A DNA stretch of 9,374 bases from Candidatus Levyibacteriota bacterium (GTDB lineage: Bacteria > Patescibacteriota > Microgenomatia > Levybacterales > UBA12049), in contig CAIQLZ010000106.1 in assembly GCA_903872785.1 (NCBI GenBank), forward strand, positions 1 to 9,374, written 5' to 3'. The notes under the pieces are model-generated. The model was given only the letters and a program-made list of their open reading frames with translations, was not told the origin of the DNA and ran no database searches. This document shows positions 1-5,134 of the stretch, piece by piece (position 1 is the first letter of the stretch; the number at the start of each line of letters is the position of its first letter). The position numbers and the translations under genes were made by a program.

Positions 1-2
1 CC

Positions 3-941
3 AGTAGTAACGCTTGGCCTTCTTCGATTACTTTAAAAGGTATAATTTCCGGTTCCGGTACTTTAACAATTGCTGCCAGCAATAGCAACTATACTAGTCT
101 TACTCTTGATGGCAGCGGCGGCGGTGGTTCTTTGAGTGGCTTTACGGGATTGGTCATGAATGCTGGAACTGCAGTAGCGCTTACTCTTTCCAACAATGCT
201 AATCTAGATGCTAGTGGTTATTCTGTTTTTACAGGCAATCTTAGTATAACAGTTAATTCCGGTTCCACGCTTAGTTTTCCCTCCGCTATTGCAATAAGTA
301 TTCCGGGTGCGTTTAGCAACTCCGGCATTATTAATGCCTCTTCTTTCGCAATAGGGGCAGTTTCTTTTGGAAGCAGCGTTACCAATAGCGGCACTTTCAA
401 TGGTTCTGCAGGAACAATTACTATTGCCGGTAATTTTGCCAACAATACCGGTAGCTCTTTTACCGCCTCTTCTGCCACAACTACTTTTAACGGTAACTTT
501 ACCAACCCCGGCACTTTTAACGCTAATGGAGGAACAGCTGTTTTTAATGCTGCAGGTAGTCAGACGCTTTCGGGAACTACGACTTTTAATAATCTTACAA
601 TGACCGGAGCTTCAACTAAAACAATTACATTTCCAGCCTCAGCTACAGTCACTATACTAAATGCTTTTATTCTCAAAGGTTCAGGATCGGGTAACAGAGT
701 ACTTGTGAGAAGTTCATCAACTGGCACTCAATGGTTTATTAAATCAAACGGACCCAGTGATGTAGAGTATATAGATCTTAAAGATTCAAATGCCTGTTCG
801 GGCAGAGCTATGGTCGCAAATCAATCTGCTAATTCGTTTAATAATTCCTGTTGGAGCTTTGCTTTTAACACAACTAAAAATCGCACCCTTATTTTAAAAG
901 GAGTTTTAATTAATCATGGAGTTAGAATTACCGGATCATAA
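3..941 (+). CDS. Partial secreted beta-strand-repeat surface protein (C-terminal 312 residues)
   Basis: The reading frame is open from the left edge (codons begin at position 3) to the TAA at 939-941, so the true start lies outside the window; the internal TTG at 132 is not a credible start. The protein is rich in Ser, Thr, Asn, Gly and small hydrophobic residues. It has degenerate repeats of roughly 20 residues, such as NSGTFNGSAG, NNTGSSFTAS and NPGTFNANGG, each followed by alternating beta-strand patterns, as in parallel beta-helix adhesins. The last 90 residues contain a segment around VEYIDLKDSNA, a pattern I associate with the final turns of large surface proteins in Patescibacteria and other poorly cultured bacteria. 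The end has two Cys residues (the ACSG and NSCWSF contexts), which might pair. I see no LPXTG motif, C-terminal membrane anchor or catalytic motif. A structural adhesin or cell-surface role is inferred; the ligand is unknown. Confidence 0.75.
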   Translation, partial: SSNAWPSSITLKGIISGSGTLTIAASNSNYTSLTLDGSGGGGSLSGFTGLVMNAGTAVALTLSNNANLDASGYSVFTGNLSITVNSGSTLSFPSAIAISIPGAFSNSGIINASSFAIGAVSFGSSVTNSGTFNGSAGTITIAGNFANNTGSSFTASSATTTFNGNFTNPGTFNANGGTAVFNAAGSQTLSGTTTFNNLTMTGASTKTITFPASATVTILNAFILKGSGSGNRVLVRSSSTGTQWFIKSNGPSDVEYIDLKDSNACSGRAMVANQSANSFNNSCWSFAFNTTKNRTLILKGVLINHGVRITGS

Positions 942-963
942 GATATGTTTATTGTCAATTTGT

Positions 964-1013
964 AATTATATCAAAAGCATTTTGAATTTAAATATTATAA
1001 TTTTGATATAATT
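964..1013. repeat. Perfect 13-bp inverted repeat overlapping a promoter
   Basis: AATTATATCAAAA (964-976) is the exact reverse complement of TTTTGATATAATT (1001-1013), with a 24-base spacer. The right arm contains the extended -10 element of the downstream gene. Each arm has only one G-C pair, so an RNA hairpin would be weak. It could be an operator, a weak terminator of the upstream gene, or chance in AT-rich DNA. The rest of the 111-base gap shows no other feature. Confidence 0.5.
982..1012 (+). promoter_or_regulatory. Predicted promoter of the DUF2341 protein gene
   Basis: TATAAT at 1007-1012 is preceded by TGA, giving an extended -10 (TGN-TATAAT). A poor -35 candidate, TTGAAT (982-987), lies 19 bases upstream; the extended -10 could compensate for this. 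Predicted transcription start is near 1019, about 34 bases before the ATG at 1053. A second TATAAT lies at 996-1001. Confidence 0.45.
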
Positions 1014-1052
1014 TGAGATTAGATATTTTGAATTTGTAATTTTAGTATTTTT

Positions 1053-3200
1053 ATGCGTAAGCGCTTAATCCGTATTATTATTCTTCTTTCAGCTATAGCT
1101 TTGGCATTTTATATATTTATTTTTAAGCCGTATTTAATACAGGCGGCTTGGTATGATCTCGGTTGGGGATACCGTAAGCAACTGATCGTTACCGGTTCAA
1201 CCAATGGAGCTCAGACCAACTATCAGATGAAACTGATTGTTTATAAGTCTGCCGGAGCTGATTCCCCCGGCACTGTTTATCTGGGTACTAACGTTAAAAA
1301 TGATTTCTCAGATCTGAGATTTACCAAATCCGACGGCACCAGTCTTTTAAATTATTGGATAGAATCAAAAACAGACGGTAATACTGCCGCTGTTTGGATT
1401 GAATTCGATTCCATACCCGCTTCACCATCAACCACTAGTCTCTACATATACTATGGCAATTCAGGAGCAGCAGTAGGAAGCAATGGCAGCGCCACCTTTC
1501 CATCGGGTACGTATGCAACCGGCGGAACAGTAACAACAATTGGTGGGGAAAGAATAAATACTTTCCTAACGAGTGATACATTGAATGTAACTTTTGCTAA
1601 TGCAAATGTCAAGGCATTGGTAGTTGCCGGCGGCGGTAATACTGGAGGCGGTGTTTATAATCAGGCATATGATGCAGGGGGTGGCGGCGGACAAGTAGTT
1701 TACAATGCTAATTATTCAATTGGCGTGGGAAGCTATGCAACAACTGTAGGCGGAGCAAATCAAAATTCTGTATTTAACACTATAACTGCGAATGCAGGAG
1801 GAAATGGTTATACTACAGGGCATGGAGGAGCAAGTGGGTCTGGTAATGCTGGTGGATCTCAAACGGTTAGATATGCATCGGCCGGTGGTGGTGGTGATTC
1901 TGCAGTTGGTGGAAACGGAGGTGGGTCCAGCATAGGACTGGGTGGTGCAGGTACGGCAAATTCAATATCAGGTAGCTCTGTTACATACGGTAAAGGCGGG
2001 GATGGAAATTATGGAGGAGCAAATGTGCCTGGAGACGCAAATACAGGGAATGGTGGCGCAGGTAATAGTTCTTCTGGCGGTTCAGGCATAGCAATCGTGA
2101 GATATACTTTTAGAAATTATACTGCCAATGAGCCAACCTGGGGAACTTTGGGGAGCGAGGAGCCAGCGCCTACATCTACCCCCACCCCAACTCCAACCAT
2201 AACTCCGACTCCTACCCCGGCGGTTCCCTGGTATGATCCCGCTTGGGGATACCGCAAGCAACTGACCGTTACCGGTTCAATCGATGGGGTTCAGACCAAC
2301 TATCAGATGAAACTGACTGTTAATTATGGAAGCGGTACTGATAGTAACGGCACGGTATACCTTGGAGGTAAATCTCAGACAAATTTTAATGATTTAAGAT
2401 TTACCAATTCCAACGGAACATTATTAGATTACTGGATAGAATCAAAAACAGATGGTAGTACTGCCACCGTGTGGATTGAATTCGATTCCATACCTGCTTC
2501 ACCCTCAACTGTTAATTTCTATATCTACTATGGAAATAGTGGGGCAAGCGCAGTAAGTAACGGAACAAATACCTTCCAGTTTTTTGATGATTTTGAAGGA
2601 AGCTCAATAAATTCTTCCTTATGGGATAGTGTCGGAGGAGGTATTTTAGTATCCAATAGTGTGGTAACTTTTACTACTTCCGCAGTTAACACAAATAATT
2701 CTATAATTTCAAAAATAGCAGTTTCGGTAGATGGAACAACTGCAATTAGGGCACGTTTAAAATCTCAATACATTAATTCTACTAGCTATGGCGAACAGGG
2801 CTTTGGATTAGAAGGGCATATAGATACCATGTTCAATCATAGAATAGGAGGTTGGCAAGGAAACTACCATACCTATATTACTAGTAGTCACACGTTTGTA
2901 TCTTTTGCAGGGATATCCGCAAATACTTGGTTTATTCAAGATTTATTGAGAGTAGGTAAGGCTCAATGGTATGCTGATGGTGGCAATCTTAAAGAGATAA
3001 GTGCTAATTATCCCAGCACAACCTATAAAATCTCAACACAAGTTGATTATAATACTGCTCCTGCCAGCATGTACGTTGATTGGGTACTGGTGCGTAAATA
3101 TACTGTCACCGAACCGACTTGGGGGACTTTGGGGAGCGAGGAAAAACTGCCCATTTTTAACTTTGAAAATGTTAATCTGCAGGGGGTAAATATTAATTGA
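1053..3200 (+). CDS. Secreted protein with two DUF2341 units, a glycine-rich insert and a jelly-roll-like insert
   Basis: This complete 715-residue protein has an N-terminal signal or anchor: basic MRKRLIR, a hydrophobic stretch at about 8-24, and possible cleavage near IQA (29-31). DUF2341 unit 1 spans about 33-149 (WYDLGWGYRKQL, YWIESKTDG, YIYYGNSG). A glycine-rich region follows at about 150-350, ending in SGGSGIAIVRY, a signature I associate with glycine-rich repeat domains. The tail is NEPTWGTLGSEE (359-370). A Pro/Thr linker (371-391) precedes DUF2341 unit 2 (393-500). Residues about 508-683 (FFDDFEGSSINSSLW onward) resemble the concanavalin/LamG-like beta-sandwich often found after DUF2341. 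A second tail, TEPTWGTLGSEE, occupies 686-697. DUF2341 is a domain of unknown function common in secreted bacterial and archaeal proteins; carbohydrate binding is plausible but unproven. There is no C-terminal anchor and no SD before the ATG. The start is set by the signal peptide. Confidence 0.88.
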   Translation: MRKRLIRIIILLSAIALAFYIFIFKPYLIQAAWYDLGWGYRKQLIVTGSTNGAQTNYQMKLIVYKSAGADSPGTVYLGTNVKNDFSDLRFTKSDGTSLLNYWIESKTDGNTAAVWIEFDSIPASPSTTSLYIYYGNSGAAVGSNGSATFPSGTYATGGTVTTIGGERINTFLTSDTLNVTFANANVKALVVAGGGNTGGGVYNQAYDAGGGGGQVVYNANYSIGVGSYATTVGGANQNSVFNTITANAGGNGYTTGHGGASGSGNAGGSQTVRYASAGGGGDSAVGGNGGGSSIGLGGAGTANSISGSSVTYGKGGDGNYGGANVPGDANTGNGGAGNSSSGGSGIAIVRYTFRNYTANEPTWGTLGSEEPAPTSTPTPTPTITPTPTPAVPWYDPAWGYRKQLTVTGSIDGVQTNYQMKLTVNYGSGTDSNGTVYLGGKSQTNFNDLRFTNSNGTLLDYWIESKTDGSTATVWIEFDSIPASPSTVNFYIYYGNSGASAVSNGTNTFQFFDDFEGSSINSSLWDSVGGGILVSNSVVTFTTSAVNTNNSIISKIAVSVDGTTAIRARLKSQYINSTSYGEQGFGLEGHIDTMFNHRIGGWQGNYHTYITSSHTFVSFAGISANTWFIQDLLRVGKAQWYADGGNLKEISANYPSTTYKISTQVDYNTAPASMYVDWVLVRKYTVTEPTWGTLGSEEKLPIFNFENVNLQGVNIN
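1149..1457 (+). repeat. Direct repeat, copy 1 (DUF2341 unit 1)
   Basis: This encodes residues 33-135 and is strongly similar in DNA to 2229-2537. Over the first 96 bases I count about 10 differences. The similarity at DNA as well as protein level suggests a fairly recent internal duplication or gene conversion. The stretch encoding YWIESKTDG and WIEFDSIPASPST is also nearly identical. Confidence 0.85.
2118..2162 (+). repeat. Tail repeat copy 1 (YTANEPTWGTLGSEE)
   Basis: This encodes the conserved segment that closes DUF2341 unit 1. Its partner is 3099-3143, coding for YTVTEPTWGTLGSEE. Both contain the identical string ACTTTGGGGAGCGAGGA. Confidence 0.85.
2229..2537 (+). repeat. Direct repeat, copy 2 (DUF2341 unit 2)
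   Basis: This is the partner of 1149-1457 and encodes residues 393-495. It is preceded by the Pro/Thr linker. The insert that follows copy 2 is unrelated to the insert that follows copy 1. Confidence 0.85.
3099..3143 (+). repeat. Tail repeat copy 2 (YTVTEPTWGTLGSEE)
   Basis: This is the partner of 2118-2162 and closes DUF2341 unit 2. Only 18 residues follow it before the stop. Confidence 0.85.
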
Positions 3201-3215
3201 AATTTTGAGGTTTAA

Positions 3216-3422
3216 TTAGGGTTTGGCTTGAATTCCCAATAGCCAAAGAACTGCTTCTTTTTTGTAACGTCTGTCACCCCGGGAATTAATTCTAATTGCC
3301 GGAAGCTTTCCTCTTTTGCCCCATCTTTTTATCGTCAGAGGGGAAACTCTGAGAATTTGCGCGACCTCGCGGACAGTCAGAAGATCGGGAAGATTATCGA
3401 TTGATATTGTTTGATTGATCAT
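3216..3422 (-). CDS. Small excisionase/MerR-type helix-turn-helix DNA-binding protein
   Basis: The 68-residue protein is almost entirely a winged helix-turn-helix of the HTH_17/excisionase type. LLTVREVAQILRVSPLTIKRW (residues 14-34) forms the two helices of the HTH. GKLPAIRI (38-45) followed by RGDRRYKKEAVLWLL (48-62) forms the wing and following helix, the usual layout of this family. The family includes phage excisionases and small transcription regulators. No recombinase or phage gene is nearby, so a regulatory role is more likely than excision, but the target is unknown. The gene lies downstream of rplL on the same strand but is separated by a terminator and has its own near-consensus promoter. 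The leader is only about 15 bases and has no clear SD. Its end faces the end of the DUF2341 gene, with 15 bases between the stops. Confidence 0.85.
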   Translation of the reverse strand: MINQTISIDNLPDLLTVREVAQILRVSPLTIKRWGKRGKLPAIRINSRGDRRYKKEAVLWLLGIQAKP

Positions 3423-3443
3423 AACTAATCTTTAATCATTTAT

Positions 3444-3472
3444 AAAATAACAAACCATAACATTATTGTCAA
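3444..3472 (-). promoter_or_regulatory. Promoter of the HTH protein gene
   Basis: On the minus strand, TTGACA (3467-3472) is followed after 17 bases by TATTTT (3444-3449). The -35 is perfect, the spacing ideal and the -10 is a 4/6 match. Predicted start is near 3437, leaving a leader of about 15 bases before the ATG at 3422. Confidence 0.65.
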
Positions 3473-3506
3473 GAGGGAAAATTTTATGCTTATATTTTGC
3501 CAAACT

Positions 3507-3535
3507 AAAATTCCCCGCCATAGCGGGGGATTTTT
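3507..3535 (-). terminator. Intrinsic terminator of the rplJ-rplL operon (potentially bidirectional)
   Basis: The stem pairs CCCCGC (3513-3518) with GCGGGG (3523-3528) around a 4-base loop. It extends through a mismatch into AAAAT/ATTTT flanks, so a T-run follows the stem on either strand. It lies just beyond the rplL stop (3557) on the minus strand and separates the operon from the HTH gene promoter. Confidence 0.85.
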
Positions 3536-3556
3536 GAAAAAAACTTCAGAACTAAA

Positions 3557-3943
3557 CTATTTAAGCTCAACAGTTGCTCCCGCAGCTGCCAATTTTACTT
3601 TTGCTTCTTCGGCGGTTTTTTTATTGACTTGTGTCATTACTTCTTTTGGTGCGCCGTCAACCAAATCTTTTGCTTCTTTAAGTCCCAGCGTTGGAACTAA
3701 TTCTCGCAAAGCTTTGATAACCTGAATTTTTTGCGCTCCAGAACTTGCAATTACAACATTAAAAACAGTTTGCTCTTCTGCCGGTTCTGCGCTTGCTGTT
3801 CCTCCTGCTGCCGGTGTTACTGCCATCATTTGGCTAGCCGAAACACCGAATTTTTCTTCAAGCGCTTTTACCAGATCGGATAATTCCAAAACAGACATTC
3901 CTTCGACTTGTTTTATTAATTCGTCTTTTGTTAATTTTGCCAT
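3557..3943 (-). CDS. rplL: 50S ribosomal protein bL12 (L7/L12)
   Basis: The 128-residue protein has the normal length and three-part structure of bL12. The N-terminal dimerisation and uL10-binding helices occupy about 1-42, the Ala/Gly-rich flexible hinge about 43-58 ([15 protein letters not shown]), and the C-terminal factor-binding domain 59-128 with the conserved [25 protein letters not shown] and ATVELK. In the ribosome, bL12 dimers form the stalk that recruits and activates translation GTPases. The ATG has a good SD, AGGGGGTG (3953-3960), at a spacing of 9 bases; this SD lies inside the last codons of rplJ, consistent with translational coupling. The rplJ stop is only 3 bases upstream. 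A strong terminator follows the gene. Confidence 0.98.
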   Translation of the reverse strand: MAKLTKDELIKQVEGMSVLELSDLVKALEEKFGVSASQMMAVTPAAGGTASAEPAEEQTVFNVVIASSGAQKIQVIKALRELVPTLGLKEAKDLVDGAPKEVMTQVNKKTAEEAKVKLAAAGATVELK

Positions 3944-3946
3944 TTA

Positions 3947-4480
3947 TTAATTCACCCCCTTCGTCTTTTCAATTGCCTTTAAAGTCATTACAAATTTTTG
4001 CAAATTCCAATTTAGCGCCCTGTGAAGACCTGAAATTGGTGATTTTAGTCCGACAACCAATTGAGTAAGCAGGGTTTCTTTATTCGGAAGAGTAGAGAGC
4101 TTTAATAATTCCTCGCCGGTCATTTGTATTCCGTCTAAAATTCCGAATTTTATGGTTGGAAGATTCAGCTCTTTAATGCTTTTTGCAAGCGTCTTTAAAG
4201 GCATTACGGGATCTCCGTACAGAAAGAGGGTGGCCGTAGCATTTCTAAATTCCTGATTTACTTTTGCTTTGCCCTCCATTGCCTTGAGTATCAGACTGTT
4301 TTTCGTTGCCACGAAATCGGCATCAAAAGCTTTGACTGCTTTCTTAATTGTCTCAAGCTGTTTATGAGTCAAACCCTGATAGCCTGTAAAAACAAAACCT
4401 TTTGCACGGTTAACCTTTTCAAGTAATTCCGCAACAATTTTTTCTTTCTTTTGTCGGTTCGGACTGACTATTTTATTCAT
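3947..4480 (-). CDS. rplJ: 50S ribosomal protein uL10
   Basis: This 177-residue protein is the stalk base that binds 23S rRNA with uL11 and carries the bL12 dimers. Family landmarks are KIVAELLEKVNRAKGFVFTGY (14-34), FVATKNSLILKA (56-67), ATLFLYGDPV (83-92) and the C-terminal helix region LNWNLQKFVMTLKAI (156-170) that binds bL12. I place the start at ATG 4478-4480, where homology begins. It has an AGGAG SD (4491-4495) 10 bases upstream. An in-frame ATG at 4573 would add 31 residues, but it lies upstream of the predicted transcription start and the extension would be encoded by the leader RNA. The gene is the first of a two-gene operon with rplL. It is probably autoregulated through the L10 leader, since in known cases the uL10-bL12 complex binds this RNA. 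Confidence 0.96.
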   Translation of the reverse strand: MNKIVSPNRQKKEKIVAELLEKVNRAKGFVFTGYQGLTHKQLETIKKAVKAFDADFVATKNSLILKAMEGKAKVNQEFRNATATLFLYGDPVMPLKTLAKSIKELNLPTIKFGILDGIQMTGEELLKLSTLPNKETLLTQLVVGLKSPISGLHRALNWNLQKFVMTLKAIEKTKGVN

Positions 4481-4550
4481 AAAAAAAGCACTCCTAAGAG
4501 TGCGCTTCAACTCCTCGGCAAGTCTTATTTTTCTGCTTGCTGTCTTAGGA
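4481..4550 (-). ncRNA. L10-leader-type attenuator with the SD embedded in the terminator
   Basis: The minus-strand transcript should begin near 4550 with TCCTAAGA (4543-4550), the exact complement of TCTTAGGA (4492-4499). The latter overlaps a terminator hairpin: GCACTC (4498-4503), loop TTAG, GAGTGC (4488-4493), then seven Ts (4481-4487). The two pairings exclude each other, the classic antiterminator/terminator design. Between them, ACAGCAAG...CTTGCCGAGG (4526-4542 and 4513-4522 regions) forms a GCAAG/CTTGC stem next to a purine-rich GA element. This resembles the kink-turn core of Rfam L10_leader (RF00557), as I recall that family. The SD of rplJ (4491-4495) sits in the 3' arm of the terminator and partly in its loop, and the T-run ends at the ATG, so either structure could also affect translation. 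Confidence 0.8.
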
Positions 4551-4556
4551 AATAAT

Positions 4557-4585
4557 ATGATAGCAGTCTGCAATTACTTTGTCAA
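4557..4585 (-). promoter_or_regulatory. Promoter of the rplJ-rplL operon
   Basis: On the minus strand, TTGACA (4580-4585) is followed after exactly 17 bases by TATCAT (4557-4562; 5/6 match to TATAAT). Predicted transcription start is about 4550, right at the 5' arm of the L10 leader. Confidence 0.8.
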
Positions 4586-4665
4586 TGGTTTATTGCCAAA
4601 ATTGCTATCTTCCTGTTTTAAATAAAGGAAATGGGGGTAAATTGGGGGAAGCAATAATGATAGGA

Positions 4666-5055
4666 CTAGCGGAGAAAAAAATATTGAAAAGTTACCAATG
4701 TCAAAGCGGAAAAAGTAACGATAGTTGAAATCGCATGGGGAATTTTAAGGCCCTGAGTTTTAGCAAATTCCTGAAAAAAAGAGTGATCGTAATTTTTCGG
4801 ATCGGAAATTTTTTGCCCGCGCAGAAGCTGCATCGGAGTCGTTAGAATACAAACCATTCTGAACTTGCGGGTCCAGGGCATTAGCAGAAGTCCCCAGAGA
4901 AATTGGTGGGCAACTATAATAATGGTCAGATGGAAATGGAAGGTAATTTTATCATGCCAGAGAGAGATTGGCACCAAAAATAGCCCAAACCAGATCACTC
5001 CAATAACAAAATGCATCCAGAACAGAATATTTGCCAGAAGCAATCTCGTTTTCAT
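4666..5055 (-). CDS. Small integral membrane protein, possibly DUF2784-like
   Basis: The 129-residue protein is hydrophobic, with likely membrane segments at about 6-31, 41-61 and 107-127 and a shorter hydrophobic stretch near 66-75. The middle has the order C-x-LT...LLRG...NYDHSFF...F (69-98). This is reminiscent of DUF2784 membrane proteins, whose conserved block is roughly CPLT...EN...LR...Y...FI, but the match is loose and the Pro-Leu-Thr signature is not intact. Function is unknown. The start ATG has no SD at normal distance, although AAGGAGGAG lies 21 bases upstream. The gene is divergent from the glycosyltransferase and sits just upstream of the rplJ promoter on the same strand; I see no convincing terminator between them. 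The hydrophobic pattern and more than 120 open codons make it a likely real gene. Confidence 0.7.
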   Translation of the reverse strand: MKTRLLLANILFWMHFVIGVIWFGLFLVPISLWHDKITFHFHLTIIIVAHQFLWGLLLMPWTRKFRMVCILTTPMQLLRGQKISDPKNYDHSFFQEFAKTQGLKIPHAISTIVTFSALTLVTFQYFFLR

Positions 5056-5096
5056 GCTTTTAGTCTCAGATTCCAGCTCCTCCTTATTTTAGCAGT

Positions 5097-5125
5097 TTTG
5101 AATTTTGAAAGCGAAGATGTATAAT
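5097..5125 (+). promoter_or_regulatory. Predicted promoter of the glycosyltransferase gene
   Basis: TATAAT (5120-5125) is a perfect -10. TTTGAA (5097-5102) lies 17 bases upstream, or TTGAAT (5098-5103) 16 bases upstream, as a weak -35. Predicted start is near 5132, almost at the ATG at 5135. Confidence 0.55.
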
Positions 5126-5134
5126 TTTGACCTG

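Noticed and set aside
132..941. TTG at 132 as the real start of the first protein
   Set aside because: The frame is open back to position 3 with the same composition, there is no signal peptide at 132 and no SD; it is an internal codon of a gene entering from the left.
1860..2100. GGT/GGA-rich stretch as a possible tandem repeat or CRISPR-like array
   Set aside because: It is in frame and encodes the glycine-rich insert; there are no regular repeats with unique spacers.
1..3200. Surface-protein region as a new defence or secretion system
   Set aside because: There are no enzymatic, nuclease, ATPase or secretion-apparatus motifs; both proteins read as structural secreted proteins.
3486..3725. 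Plus-strand ORF opposite rplL
   Set aside because: It runs through the terminator hairpin and antisense to bL12; no independent support.
4481..4573. N-terminal 31-residue extension of uL10 from ATG 4573
   Set aside because: It falls in the L10 leader and upstream of the predicted transcription start; the family N-terminus and SD both point to ATG 4480.
4631..4650. AAATGGGGGTAAATTGGGGG as a G-quadruplex or regulatory repeat
   Set aside because: Only two G-runs of five are present, too few for a quadruplex, and nothing ties the tandem decamer to a function.
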